DNA of 64,000 bases, taken from Treponema sp. UBA6988 (lineage in GTDB: Bacteria; Spirochaetota; Spirochaetia; Treponematales; Treponemataceae). The position numbers and the translations under genes are program-made. Shown here one piece after another: positions 26,271 through 35,699 of the stretch. The stretch covers positions 37,973 through 101,972 of the forward strand of contig DJYC01000112.1 in the NCBI GenBank assembly GCA_002448445.1. Reading direction: 5' to 3'. A model generated the notes under the pieces. It had not been told where the DNA came from and searched no databases. It worked only from the letters and a program-made list of their open reading frames with translations. Within the stretch, counting starts at the first letter, position 1. Each line of letters opens with the position of its first letter.

Positions 26271-26415
26271 CCTACGCCCGATTGGAAGGGCCCGCCAAAG
26301 GCGGGTTGCGCCAGCAATGGAGGCGAGAGCCGGAACCCTGGAAAGCGGGTAGAAATTGCATGGGCTGGCCGGTCACGTAGTGCCGGACACAGTAGAAAAA
26401 GGCATGCCGTCCAAA
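26271..26415 (-). repeat. multi-hairpin repeat copy
   Basis: Minus strand order: GGACGGCATGCC, ACTGTGTCCGG-CAC-loop-GTG-CCGG hairpin, GCAATTTCTACCC, GCTTTCCAGGGTTCC, stem GGC-TCTC-GCC, CTCCATTGC, stem CCCGCC-TTT-GGCGGG, CCCTTCCAATCGGGCGTAGG. The middle modules are missing compared with 62147. Confidence 0.8.
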
Positions 26416-26452
26416 AAACTATTTTGCAATTCAAAATATTTTGCCAGGCAAA

Positions 26453-26968
26453 CTATTTTGCCCAATATGCATGAATCAGAACAATGACGAAGCCACAAGC
26501 TACAATCAAGCGGAGGCCTGTTCCTGTTACAAAGCCAAGGAAAGCAAAGGCAGCGGACTTTATGGCCCTTTTTACATCGGAGCGGTCGTGTATCAGTTCA
26601 CCAATGAATGCACCCACAAAGGGGCCTGCAAGAATGCCGATAAAACCACCCAAAAAGAGACCGGCAAATGTTCCCACGATTGCACCCAGGGAACCTGCCC
26701 TGGAACCGCCGGCCTTGATAGTAAAAAACGAGGGCACAAAATTGTTCACCACTTCCACAAGCACCGTAATAACCGCACAAACGATAAGAGTTGCAAGGGA
26801 AAGCTTGCATGGTTCGACAAAGTAGGATGCCAGCATTCCGCCCCAGCACAAGGGTGTTCCCGCAATTCCCGGTATTATGCAGCCGACTATCCCAAGAAAG
26901 ACCAACAAAAATGTGAGGACGATTAGTAAAATATCAAGTGCAGTAATAGAGAACGAAATAGATTCCAT
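26453..26968 (-). CDS. DUF456 membrane protein
   Basis: 171 residues, four to five helices with many small residues. The pattern LLVFLGIVGCIIPGIAGTPLCWGG (21-44) and the glycine-rich GAIVGTFAGLFLGG-x-IGILAGPFVGAFIGEL block are the DUF456 hallmark. Function unknown. The gene follows the helicase-partner gene but has its own promoter, whose -35 lies in the 3' end of that gene and whose -10 ends 7 nt before the ATG. Confidence 0.85.
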   Translation of the reverse strand: MESISFSITALDILLIVLTFLLVFLGIVGCIIPGIAGTPLCWGGMLASYFVEPCKLSLATLIVCAVITVLVEVVNNFVPSFFTIKAGGSRAGSLGAIVGTFAGLFLGGFIGILAGPFVGAFIGELIHDRSDVKRAIKSAAFAFLGFVTGTGLRLIVACGFVIVLIHAYWAK

Positions 26969-26975
26969 ATAAAAA

Positions 26976-27004
26976 ACTATAGAACAATTCTAGTCCAAAT
27001 TCAA
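26976..27004 (-). promoter_or_regulatory. promoter of DUF456 gene (leaderless type)
   Basis: Minus strand TTGAAT (27004-26999), 17-nt spacer, TATAGT (26981-26976), 7 nt to ATG 26968. The -35 overlaps codons for the last residues of the upstream gene. Confidence 0.7.
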
Positions 27005-29182
27005 CAGACGGCGGGTCTTTTTTATTCGGACGGCAGAGCTTACCGGAATGCAAATCTTTTCTCCGCTAGAAGAAAGTTCCAAAATAAGCTGGGCGTTAGG
27101 AGCCTTTTTGTTAAGCTCAACAGGTCTTCCCGCAACGGAGTTTCCGCTGTCCAAAGCCACTTCCAAAATGCCACCGTTTTGAATGGCACTTTCTATAACG
27201 TGGATTTTACCCGTGTAGTCCATTCCTCCGGCTTCCACCTTTTCAAAGCGAACGCTCTCTCCAACAAGCTGGGATTTGTTAAGCACAATCCTTCTGTTTA
27301 TTCTGTCCAAGAGGCCTTCCTTCTGGTCCTGTGGCAAATTCATTCCGTCTAGTTCTGACTTTAGTTCATCCAGTATTGCCTTTTGCTTTTCTTTGTCCAC
27401 CTTGTGAACAGGGGCTTTTTTTTCTTTAGATTCAATTTTTTTCTCCGGCTCGTCAAGCGGCAAAAAAGCAAGCGTACGGTTCTGGCCTGGAGCAAGCTTC
27501 ATGTTGCCTATAAAATCAAGGCCGCTCTTTGCAATGATGCTCTGGGCCTTGGCATCGTCCGCAAAAGAAAGAAAAAAGACTCCGGCAGAAAGTTCTTCCA
27601 TTATGTAGGGTGAAAGAAGCGGATTGTTTTTTATGAACTGGGCATTTTCTTCTTTTACCTTTAGGACATAGCCTTTGTAAAGCGAAGCAGATTTATACGA
27701 GCTGAACCACTCTTCCAAAGAAATCTGAATGTTCTGCTGAATTTTATATGATGAATATTTTTCCAAGAGCAAAGAAATTTTTTCCGGTGTAAAACCAGCA
27801 TCAAAAGCGCGGATTGCACAAGCACGGTTTATTTCAAAAACGGCGGCGGTGTCATAGTGCTTTATTTGCATAAAATGAACAAAGGGCAAAAGCTCGTGCA
27901 GGTTAAGCCCCGGAAGAAGGGTAACAGAAAATGCAGAATCTATGCTTAGAACCTTTGTGTTTGCCACATTCGCATTTTTTTCTTCGTCAAAAAAGCTGCT
28001 CCTCTTGTACAAGGGGTTGCCTTCCAAGTCTTTTCCGCAAACGCAGAGAATGGAAAATTCAAGGGCAGCTTCTGCAAGTGCCTTTACAAGATTTCCGTCT
28101 GTAAGTTCCGGGGGCAAAGAAGATTCACCGCCAGATGCCAGAGACGGACTAGTGGCAGCAGAGCCAGACGCGGCGGAAGAAAGAATCCTTCCAAAACGGC
28201 TTGAAGTTTCTCCAGCCACCTTTTCCTTTTCCAAAAGAAAGAGCTGGGTAAGCTGAACAAGCGTGCAACCGGATGCAGGAATTGCATACAGAGTGCAGAA
28301 AAAAATCTGAGCGTTCACCTGCATGGTTTTTCTTGGAAAGTGGGCAACAGATGCCGTGACCAAATAAAGGTACTGGGCTTTTTCTTCCATTGCGGCAAAA
28401 TTTTCCAAGCGGTCCAAGTCTACGCTGATTCCTTTTTCCAAGGCACAAAAAATGGAAAGGTTCATAAAAGCGGCGGTAAGTTTTTCAAGGCATGATTTTC
28501 CAAGCCCTTCAAAGACTTCCTGCATTTCCGTAAGGCTGTGCTTTTTTAGGGAACCGTCGTTCTTGCAAAGGTCAGGATGGGAGATTGCAAAGGAACAGAA
28601 GCTTGCCAAAAACTGTGGGCTCAAAGTGCATGGTGCCTTGAACAATAAACTTGCTGATTCCCCCTCCCCTTTTTGCACGGGGGAATTTGGCTTTTCGTCC
28701 TGAGGCACGGCTTTTTCCGAATCACTAAAAAGAAAGTCCGTCTGCAAAAGAGGATCAAGTTCATCTTCCAAAAGCGGGTTTATGCGCAGTTCCATTGCCC
28801 CGGAATCCTTGTCCGCAAAGCTAAAAAGAATAAGGCGTTCCTGCAGGTTTGTTATGTGCTCGTTCAGGTCATTTGGAAACCTTTTCCCCTGCGATTTTGT
28901 TTCCATGAAGGAAAGAATCTTTGAGACGGTGCAATCGCGGACGGTCTTTACTATGGTAAGAATTTTAAGGTCACCGCTTCCCAAAAGGCTTACCAAAGTT
29001 TCCCTGTTTTCCTTCTTGCGCAAAAATGAAGAAAGATCTTCTATAAGCTTCTGCTTGTTGTAGGGAGTCTTTATCTCGCCAAGGTACATGCGCATTATGT
29101 CAAAGAACATAACCTCGTCCATGGTTGCCATGCTTTCGCGCCAGTCTATTATACGCTGAGCCTTAGGTGTTATAACTGCCAT
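26990..29182 (-). CDS. XPB-partner protein with helicase XPB/Ssl2 N-terminal-like domain
   Basis: 730 residues from ATG 29182, which overlaps the XPB stop by one base (TGATG), a sign of translational coupling. A segment with VFEINRACAIRAFDAGFTPEKI, LLEKYSSYKIQQNIQISLEEWF and IIAKSGLDFIG (about residues 460-560) resembles the PF13625 domain of XPB/Ssl2 helicases. The C-terminal 110 residues contain YTGKIHVIESAIQNG and RIKKTRRLLNLD, a WYL-like beta barrel perhaps. No helicase motifs occur. It likely assists the helicase, as Bax1 assists archaeal XPB, but it is not a clear Bax1 homologue. Confidence 0.7.
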   Translation of the reverse strand: MAVITPKAQRIIDWRESMATMDEVMFFDIMRMYLGEIKTPYNKQKLIEDLSSFLRKKENRETLVSLLGSGDLKILTIVKTVRDCTVSKILSFMETKSQGKRFPNDLNEHITNLQERLILFSFADKDSGAMELRINPLLEDELDPLLQTDFLFSDSEKAVPQDEKPNSPVQKGEGESASLLFKAPCTLSPQFLASFCSFAISHPDLCKNDGSLKKHSLTEMQEVFEGLGKSCLEKLTAAFMNLSIFCALEKGISVDLDRLENFAAMEEKAQYLYLVTASVAHFPRKTMQVNAQIFFCTLYAIPASGCTLVQLTQLFLLEKEKVAGETSSRFGRILSSAASGSAATSPSLASGGESSLPPELTDGNLVKALAEAALEFSILCVCGKDLEGNPLYKRSSFFDEEKNANVANTKVLSIDSAFSVTLLPGLNLHELLPFVHFMQIKHYDTAAVFEINRACAIRAFDAGFTPEKISLLLEKYSSYKIQQNIQISLEEWFSSYKSASLYKGYVLKVKEENAQFIKNNPLLSPYIMEELSAGVFFLSFADDAKAQSIIAKSGLDFIGNMKLAPGQNRTLAFLPLDEPEKKIESKEKKAPVHKVDKEKQKAILDELKSELDGMNLPQDQKEGLLDRINRRIVLNKSQLVGESVRFEKVEAGGMDYTGKIHVIESAIQNGGILEVALDSGNSVAGRPVELNKKAPNAQLILELSSSGEKICIPVSSAVRIKKTRRLLNLD

Positions 29183-30975
29183 CACTCTTCTCCAAATCCG
29201 CCGATGCAAAGTGGCTGGGTTGCATCAAGCTCGTCCAGGCTTGACTCGTCATTGTATCTTAGGATTCTGTAGGAATAGCCCTGCTCGGCAAGGAATTTCT
29301 GCCTGTTGCTGCCAAAATCCTCTTCCACCGTGTTGCGGGTAATCAGCGTAAAGAAGCGTGATGTTCGTTCCTTGGGGCGGAGGATTCTTCCAAGACGCTG
29401 GGCTTCTTCCTGCCTTGAGCCAAATGTTCCGCTTACCTGAATTGCCATGCTTGCGTCCGGAAGGTCTATTGCAAAGTTTGCAACCTTGCTTACCACAAGC
29501 ACGTGAATGTTGCCGCTCCTAAAGTCTGCATAAATCTTGTCGCGCTCGGAGTTGGGCGTTTTTCCGGTGATGATTGGTGCGTCCAAAAGCTTTGCAAGAT
29601 TGTGCAGCTGGTCAAGGTACTGGCCAATAACCAAAATCTTGTCCTGGGGGAATTTTTTTACAAGTTCCACAACGATTTTATCCTTAACAGGATTTTCGCT
29701 TGCAATCTTGTGCTTTGCCCTCTGCTGTGAAACCGCATATTCAATCTCTTTGTCCTGTGGAAGTCCTAGGCGAACCTCCACACATTCGGCACTGGCAATC
29801 CAGCCGGAGCGTTCTAGTTCCTTCCAGGGAACATCGTATCTTTTGGGACCAACCAAAGAAAAGACATAGCCCTCGCAGCCGTCTTCGCGGACAAGAGTTG
29901 CGGTTAGCCCAACCCGCCGCACAGCCTGAATCTCTGCCGCCACCCTAAAGACCGGGGCAGGAAGGGTGTGAACTTCGTCGTAGATTATAAGCCCCCAGTT
30001 GTTTTGCCTAAAAAGGGAAAAATGCGGGTAAGGGCCAGTTTTGTTTGGCCTCCAGGTAAGAATCTGGTAAGTCGCAACCGTAACCGGAAGAATTGTCTTG
30101 TTTTCGCCAGTGTATTCTGCAATTTGGTCGCGTTCAAGGTTTGTCTTATCCACAAGTTCGTCTATCCACTGGTGGACTGCGCTTATGTTTGTTGTAACAA
30201 TCAGAGTGTTGGTCTTTAGCATGGACATAATCAGCATGCCAACGATGGTTTTTCCAGCCCCGCAAGGAAGCACAATGGTGCCAAAACCAGTGCCAGGCCC
30301 CCGGTCGCCAATAAGAGCCTGGGCAGACTTTTTTTGGTATTCGCGGATTTCAAACGCCTTTCCTGCAAGGGTCTTTTCCCTAAGGTTTATTTCAAGCGGA
30401 GCTCCGTCCTGCAGGGGAACATCGTCTTTTACAGGCCAGCCCAGTTTTAAAAGCTGCTGCTTTACGGTACCGCGGTCTGTAAGGTTTAGGATAAAGCAGT
30501 ATTTTTTTTCTTCTTCGCTAACAGAAACGGCTTTTAGAGCCTCGCTGTCCGGTTCTTCGTAGGTGCAGGGAAGCATCAGCTTTTGAACGGCGGGATTTGC
30601 GCTTATTTCCTTAAAGACGTAGGGAGAAGAAGAAACAAGATAAAGGTATTCTTCCTTGCCGCTGGGGCAGGGAACGAGGCGCAGTTTGCCAAAGCGGTTT
30701 GCCGTTTCCGAAATCCACACAAGCACGTTCTGGGGAACTTCGTAGCGGGAAAATTTCTTTAGCACGTCAATTGCATCCTGACTTGTAAAGCCTGCGCTGG
30801 CCGCATTCCACAAAGAAAGGGGGGTAAGCGCATAGGTGTGCAAATGTTCCGGCGAACGCAAAAGTTCCGCAAAGGGAATAAGGGCATTACGGCATTCCTC
30901 CGCAAGCGGTGCATGAACATCCAGCAGCAGAGTGCGGTCCGACTGTACAATTAAAGGCATATCCTGACTTGGCAT
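29182..30975 (-). CDS. XPB/ERCC3-type superfamily 2 DNA helicase
   Basis: 597 residues. N-terminal XPB domain (LIVQSDRTLLLDVHAP) precedes the motor: motif I LPCGAGKT, Ia TTNISAVHQW, motif II DEVH (YDEVHTLP), motif III LTATLVREDG, motif V KVANFAIDLPDA, motif VI QEEAQRLGRILRP. The RED motif of XPB is visible in LVREDG. Bacterial XPB proteins act in DNA repair or recombination and occur in treponemes and actinobacteria. It starts an operon with the partner gene; -10 TATAAT ends 8 nt upstream of the ATG. Confidence 0.93.
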   Translation of the reverse strand: MPSQDMPLIVQSDRTLLLDVHAPLAEECRNALIPFAELLRSPEHLHTYALTPLSLWNAASAGFTSQDAIDVLKKFSRYEVPQNVLVWISETANRFGKLRLVPCPSGKEEYLYLVSSSPYVFKEISANPAVQKLMLPCTYEEPDSEALKAVSVSEEEKKYCFILNLTDRGTVKQQLLKLGWPVKDDVPLQDGAPLEINLREKTLAGKAFEIREYQKKSAQALIGDRGPGTGFGTIVLPCGAGKTIVGMLIMSMLKTNTLIVTTNISAVHQWIDELVDKTNLERDQIAEYTGENKTILPVTVATYQILTWRPNKTGPYPHFSLFRQNNWGLIIYDEVHTLPAPVFRVAAEIQAVRRVGLTATLVREDGCEGYVFSLVGPKRYDVPWKELERSGWIASAECVEVRLGLPQDKEIEYAVSQQRAKHKIASENPVKDKIVVELVKKFPQDKILVIGQYLDQLHNLAKLLDAPIITGKTPNSERDKIYADFRSGNIHVLVVSKVANFAIDLPDASMAIQVSGTFGSRQEEAQRLGRILRPKERTSRFFTLITRNTVEEDFGSNRQKFLAEQGYSYRILRYNDESSLDELDATQPLCIGGFGEE

Positions 30976-30983
30976 AACGGTAT

Positions 30984-31012
30984 ATTATACAACATAAAGC
31001 GCAAATAGTTAA
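30984..31012 (-). promoter_or_regulatory. promoter of XPB operon (leaderless type)
   Basis: Minus strand TTAACT (31012-31007), 17-nt spacer, TATAAT (30989-30984), 8 nt to ATG 30975. Confidence 0.65.
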
Positions 31013-31031
31013 TAGGATAATTTTTTTTTGT

Positions 31032-31143
31032 AGAAGGCAAGTGCAAATCTAAATGAAGTTTAGCAAAGATTAATCTAAATGAAGAAGCACTTCCACACGT
31101 TGTTTTACTACATTGTAGTCCCTGTCTGTTGCACTTACCTTCT
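31032..31143. repeat. 112-nt element with 15-nt terminal inverted repeats
   Basis: AGAAGGCAAGTGCAA (31032-31046) is the reverse complement of TTGCACTTACCTTCT (31129-31143) with one mismatch. Inside, ATCTAAATGAAG occurs twice (31047, 31072). It resembles a miniature transposon or a structured RNA. The rest of 31144-31360 shows no gene. Confidence 0.6.
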
Positions 31144-31360
31144 GCAAGTTCTGTAAAGAAGGTAAAGAATGATGCCGGATGCTTTTGCATAACGATTATA
31201 TACTAAACTTGAGAATTTAGATTAACACTTATTAATGACAGGGGATAGTTTTTTTTGTTAAGCCGGGCATTTGTCTTCTACATATTCCGGGGCGGGAAGC
31301 GGAATGACGTGCTCTTTATGTCAATGGTATCGTCTTGGCATATCCCCTCTCGCAAAGAAT

Positions 31361-31478
31361 CCTAGCACGGATTGGAGGGGCCGCGCAGCGGTTCTCGGTG
31401 GGGGCGCTCCCTGAGCTTGTCGAAGGGGCGGGCACACCGAGAATGGAGCCGAAAGGCGGAACCCCGCAAAGCCGGATT
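31361..31478 (-). repeat. multi-hairpin repeat copy interrupted by a TTCGACAAGCTCA repeat
   Basis: Minus strand: GCGGGGTTCC, stem GCC-TTTC-GGC, CTCCATTCTCGG, then an inserted GCCCCTTCGACAAGCTCAGG segment, then stem CCGC-TGC-GCGG and CCCCTCCAATCCGTGCTAGG. The two hairpin modules are pushed apart by the second repeat type. Confidence 0.75.
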
Positions 31479-31612
31479 TTACAAGAGCTGCCTTTAGGCA
31501 CAGTAAAAAAAGCAAGCCAGCTCCAGAAAAATAAAAATCAAAAAGAAAGCGTATTCCCTTTTAAGTGTTTTCCAAATTTGGTATAATCCTAAAAAAAGGG
31601 CGGAGGTCTCTT

Positions 31613-32833
31613 ATGGAAAAAATTATCAGCAGCCTGCTGGAAACGGACATGTACAAATTCAGCATGGGACAGGCTATTTACCACAAATTCCCAAGCTATG
31701 TAACTACATGGGATTTTAAGTGCCGCAATGAGGGCGTTAAGTTTACCCACGAGATGGTGGAGGAAATCCGCGAACAGGTTAAGGCATATTGCTCGCTTTC
31801 TTTTACGGAGGACGAGCTTGAATACCTTAGCGGCATTGAATGGATTAAGCGCGACTACGTTGACTTTTTGCGTCTCTGGCACCCTAGGTTTGAGGATTTC
31901 TCTATAAAGGAAATTCCTGACGGCTGCGGGCTTTCTATAGAGACTACCGGAACTTGGGTTAACACATCTTTTTACGAGATTCCCACCCTTGCCATTGTGA
32001 ACGAGGTTTACTTTAGGAATTCCGCCGACTACAAGCATCTTTTGGAAAGCTTTGTTGAGCGTGCGGACAAAAAGACCCAGGGACTTGTTGACGGGACATT
32101 CACTCTGGGAGCATTTTCCGAATTTGGCATGAGGCGCCGCCTTAGCGCAGAGGCACAGGAGCTTGTAATAAAGAAGATTATAGAAGCCCAGAAGACCAAG
32201 GGCTTTAAGGAATCAAACTTTGTAGGAACAAGCAACGTCTACCTTGCAAAAAAACTGGGCGTTTCCCCTGTTGGAACAATGGCCCATGAATTTGTTCAGT
32301 GCGTTGGCCAGGGTAACCGCAAGCACAACCCCGCTTATTCAAACTGGTACATGCTGGACGCTTGGGTTAACGAGTACGGCGTTCTTAACGGTATTGCGCT
32401 TACCGACACCGTTGGAACAGACGTTTTCCTGCGTGACTTTAGAAAGACATACGCAACTCTCTTTAGCGGAGTGCGCCACGATTCTGGTGACCCCTACGCT
32501 TGGGGAGAAAAGATGATTGCCCACTATAAGTCCCTTGGCATTGACCCTAAGACAAAGACCCTGCTCTTTAGCGACAGCCTGGACTTTGAGAGGGCATCCA
32601 ATTTGTACAAGGCTTTTAAGGACAAGGCAAGGGTTGCTTTTGGCATAGGAACATTCATTGCAAACGACACCGATGCAACTCCGCTTAACATTGTTATGAA
32701 GGTTACGGAATGCAACAACGGTCCCGTAGCAAAGCTTTCTGATGTTGAAGGAAAGAACATGTGCAAGGACCCGGCCTACATTCACTACCTAAAGCGCACA
32801 ATCAACTGGCGCCTTGAGCACCAGGAAATGTAG
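31613..32833 (+). CDS. pncB: nicotinate phosphoribosyltransferase
   Basis: 406 residues from ATG 31613 with GGAGG upstream. Opening LETDMYKFSMGQAIYHKFP is the PncB signature; the catalytic phospho-His region is GTMAHEFVQ (His near residue 221), followed by FSGVRHDSGDP and LLFSDSLDFERA that bind PRPP and phosphate. It makes nicotinate mononucleotide from nicotinate for NAD salvage. Promoter TATAAT near 31583 gives a short leader. Confidence 0.96.
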   Translation: MEKIISSLLETDMYKFSMGQAIYHKFPSYVTTWDFKCRNEGVKFTHEMVEEIREQVKAYCSLSFTEDELEYLSGIEWIKRDYVDFLRLWHPRFEDFSIKEIPDGCGLSIETTGTWVNTSFYEIPTLAIVNEVYFRNSADYKHLLESFVERADKKTQGLVDGTFTLGAFSEFGMRRRLSAEAQELVIKKIIEAQKTKGFKESNFVGTSNVYLAKKLGVSPVGTMAHEFVQCVGQGNRKHNPAYSNWYMLDAWVNEYGVLNGIALTDTVGTDVFLRDFRKTYATLFSGVRHDSGDPYAWGEKMIAHYKSLGIDPKTKTLLFSDSLDFERASNLYKAFKDKARVAFGIGTFIANDTDATPLNIVMKVTECNNGPVAKLSDVEGKNMCKDPAYIHYLKRTINWRLEHQEM

Positions 32834-32881
32834 GAAATACCAAAGTCCGAGTTTTTATGGTCAACAGGAAAATTGGCTCTC

Positions 32882-32985
32882 AGCGGTTTTTGCCCCGAAA
32901 AAAGGCTTCCGCGCTTTCCCTCCGGGCACGGTAAACGCACTTACTATACCGTGTGTGCAGAATTTTTTTCGGGTCAAAAACCGCT
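32882..32985. repeat. long inverted-repeat element between pncB and M18 gene
   Basis: AGCGGTTTTTGCCCCGAAAA (from 32882) is matched by its complement ending at 32985 with one mismatch over 22 nt. The 60-nt centre holds another pair, CACGGTA/TACCGTG. A 104-nt extended hairpin, perhaps a bidirectional terminator or a miniature mobile element. Confidence 0.7.
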
Positions 32986-33053
32986 TACGCCAATTACTTT
33001 ACAAGAAAATAAAAGCTCGAACTTGCCCAAGAGCATAGAAAGGAAGGAAAAAC

Positions 33054-34424
33054 ATGGCACAAGATAATGAACTGATTTGTGGATACAAGGATTTTTTGGC
33101 TAAGGGAAAGACTGAGCGGGAATGCGTTGCTTTCCTTGTAAAAGAAGCAGAAAAGAATGGTTATAAGAACATAGATTCGCTTGAAAAGGTAAAGGCAGGG
33201 GACAAGGTTTACCTTACCAAGTTTGGAAAGGCCATTGCCCTCTTTGACATAGGAAGCGACGGCTTGGAAAAGGGAATGAACATTCTTGGCGCCCACATAG
33301 ACTCTCCCCGTCTGGACGTAAAGCAGAACCCTGTCTACGAAAGCGACTTTATCGTCTACCTTAACACCCACTACTACGGCGGAATCAAGAAGTACCAGTG
33401 GCTTACCCTGCCGCTTGCCATTCACGGTGTTGTCTGCAAAAAGGACGGCAGCACAGTGAATGTTTGCATTGGCGAAAAGGAAGATGACCCTGTCTTTGTA
33501 ATTTCCGACATACTTCCCCACCTTGCGCAAAAGCAGATGAAGGAAACCGCAGCTGAATTCATTCCGGGAGAAACGCTGGACCTTATTTTGGGAAGCGAGA
33601 TTCCCCTTGACCCGAGCGAATCCTCTGCAAAGGCTGACAAAGCAGACAAGTCTGACAAGCCCGAAAAAGACAAGGCTAAAAAGGCTGTGCTTAAGCTCCT
33701 AAAGGATGCATATAATATAGAAGAAAAAGACTTTGGTTCAGCAGAACTTGAAGTTGTTCCCGCAGGACTTCCCCGCGACCTTGGCCTTGACCGCTCAATG
33801 ATTCTTGCCTACGGACAGGACGACCGCTCATGCGCCTACACTTCGGCCTATGCCCTTTTTAACAGCAAGGCAGAAAAGCGCACCAACTGCTGTCTTTGCG
33901 TGGACAAGGAAGAAATCGGTTCGGTTGGGGCAACAGGCATGGCTTCCCACTTCTTTGAGAATGCGGTTGCTGAACTGGTTGCCCGCATGGGAGACTACAG
34001 CGAGCTTACCCTTAGAAGATGCCTTAACAACAGCTACATGCTTTCAAGCGACGTTAATGCGGCTTATGACCCCCAGCACGGAGACTTGTACGACAAGGCA
34101 AACGCTTCTTTCCTTAACGGTGGAATCGTATTCAACAAGTACACAGGTTCCAGGGGCAAGTACGATGCAAGCGATGCTTCACCGGAATTTATTGCCATGC
34201 TTAGGAATGCACTGGACAAGGCAAACGTTAAGTACCAGATGGCGGAACTTGGCAAAGTGGATCAGGGCGGCGGTGGAACAATTGCCTACCTTGCGGCAAA
34301 ATACGGCATGTACGTGCTTGACGCGGGCGTTTCTGTTCTTAGCATGCACGCACCCTGGGAAATTACCGCAAAAGAGGACCTTGTTCAGGCGGCAAACGCA
34401 TACAAGGCTTTTCTTAAGCTGTAG
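33054..34424 (+). CDS. M18-family aspartyl aminopeptidase
   Basis: 456 residues (Shine-Dalgarno GGAAGGA). Dinuclear zinc ligands: HIDSPRLD (H, D), GQDDRSCAYT (D), DKEEIGS (E E), DVNAAYDP (D) and SMHAPWE near the C-terminus (H). M18 enzymes remove N-terminal Asp/Glu from peptides in the cytoplasm as tetrahedral dodecamers. Residues about 185-205 form a Lys/Asp-rich insert (SAKADKADKSDKPEKDKAK) not usual in the family, likely a flexible surface loop. Confidence 0.94.
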   Translation: MAQDNELICGYKDFLAKGKTERECVAFLVKEAEKNGYKNIDSLEKVKAGDKVYLTKFGKAIALFDIGSDGLEKGMNILGAHIDSPRLDVKQNPVYESDFIVYLNTHYYGGIKKYQWLTLPLAIHGVVCKKDGSTVNVCIGEKEDDPVFVISDILPHLAQKQMKETAAEFIPGETLDLILGSEIPLDPSESSAKADKADKSDKPEKDKAKKAVLKLLKDAYNIEEKDFGSAELEVVPAGLPRDLGLDRSMILAYGQDDRSCAYTSAYALFNSKAEKRTNCCLCVDKEEIGSVGATGMASHFFENAVAELVARMGDYSELTLRRCLNNSYMLSSDVNAAYDPQHGDLYDKANASFLNGGIVFNKYTGSRGKYDASDASPEFIAMLRNALDKANVKYQMAELGKVDQGGGGTIAYLAAKYGMYVLDAGVSVLSMHAPWEITAKEDLVQAANAYKAFLKL

Positions 34425-34520
34425 AAATTGTCTTCTAGACGGCATTGCAATTTTACCACACCTCAAACATGCAGCGTCAACTAGAACCCATCGTTTCTTT
34501 GCAGAAGCACATGGGCATTG

Positions 34521-35699
34521 CTAAAGCTTTACCGTCTTTATGCGCAGGGCAGATGCAGCAAGGGCGGCTGCCAGGGATATTCCCGCATATAAAAGCAGGC
34601 CGAATATCCCGCCTGTTTTGTGAATGGCGGTAAGGTAAAGGTAGGGAGGAAAGATTTTCTGTATTGCGGCAGGGGCATTTATGCTTATGAAGACCGGGCA
34701 GACGATGAATGTTGCAAGCAGGATAAGGGGCATGGCTCCAGCAAGCAGGGCTTCGTCATTGAATGCGGCGCAGAAAAAGGCGCAGAAGGCGGCAGTTGCA
34801 AGCGAATAGGCCAAAAGCAGGGGGACTTCCTTTGTCCAGCCTTCAAACGTTCCCGAAAAATAGAGTGAAAGAATCATTACAAGGCAGGCATCAAAGACCG
34901 GCAAAAATATGTAGAAGATGCGTAGGAAAAGTCTGCTGCGTCTGGAAAACCATACGAAGAGGCCCTTTTTGTCATCGCGTATGTAGTAAAAGGCTGCGGC
35001 AAACCCCAGAATCAGCAGGAAAATGCTGCAAAGTCCGCGGACAGGGGCTGCCAGCAGGGGAACTTCCCTTGGCTTTGAAAGACCCTGTCCTTGTGGCCCG
35101 GCATATTCAACGGAAAAAACAGCAGCCTTTGGGCGGTTTTTATTGTACATGGAGTTAAAGACTTCCTGGTCTGCGGCACTTGTAAAAGCGGTGTCATCAA
35201 GGCGGGCAATGTAGTTCCTTGTAATCTGGCAGGAAATGCGGGAAAAAAGGCGGCCAAAAATCAATTCGGTTATGAGGCGGGTCACGACGGTGTTCTTTTT
35301 TACAATGACCCCTATCTGCTTTTTTACAGACTTGCCCTTTTCAAATTCGCGGAAGGATTCCTGCAGGTCGGAGGGAATGGCAAAGCCTACGGAAATCTTT
35401 CCCTCGGTTACGGCATCCTCCAGCTGGGATTCGGAGGAAAAGAATTCGTATTTTACAAGGCTGTCTCCGGAAAAAGCATCATTCATGGCCTGCTTTGTGT
35501 ATTCGTCAGGGCCAGTGCCACCTGCAGACTGGGAAAGAGTATAGCCCACCTTTATGCCAATGTCCTTGCTCCGGGAAGCCCTGTTCAAGGACAAGGCGGA
35601 AAGGGGCAAAAGCAAAAGAAGCATTATAAAGACCGGGGTTTTTAGGAAGCGCTTGTTCAAAAGGTGAACGCGGCGCAGCAAAAGGACTGTTCTATTCAT
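34521..35699 (-). CDS. ABC-2 exporter permease (second subunit)
   Basis: 392 residues from ATG 35699, overlapping the upstream permease by 8 nt; the longer frame is rejected. One N-terminal helix (about 22-42), a large extracytoplasmic domain with SLSQSAGG, SSESQLEDAVTEGKISVGFAIP, then five or six C-terminal helices: the PF12698 layout. It pairs with the preceding permease under one ATPase. Substrate unknown; such exporters carry lipids, peptides or drugs. Confidence 0.85.
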   Translation of the reverse strand: MNRTVLLLRRVHLLNKRFLKTPVFIMLLLLLPLSALSLNRASRSKDIGIKVGYTLSQSAGGTGPDEYTKQAMNDAFSGDSLVKYEFFSSESQLEDAVTEGKISVGFAIPSDLQESFREFEKGKSVKKQIGVIVKKNTVVTRLITELIFGRLFSRISCQITRNYIARLDDTAFTSAADQEVFNSMYNKNRPKAAVFSVEYAGPQGQGLSKPREVPLLAAPVRGLCSIFLLILGFAAAFYYIRDDKKGLFVWFSRRSRLFLRIFYIFLPVFDACLVMILSLYFSGTFEGWTKEVPLLLAYSLATAAFCAFFCAAFNDEALLAGAMPLILLATFIVCPVFISINAPAAIQKIFPPYLYLTAIHKTGGIFGLLLYAGISLAAALAASALRIKTVKL

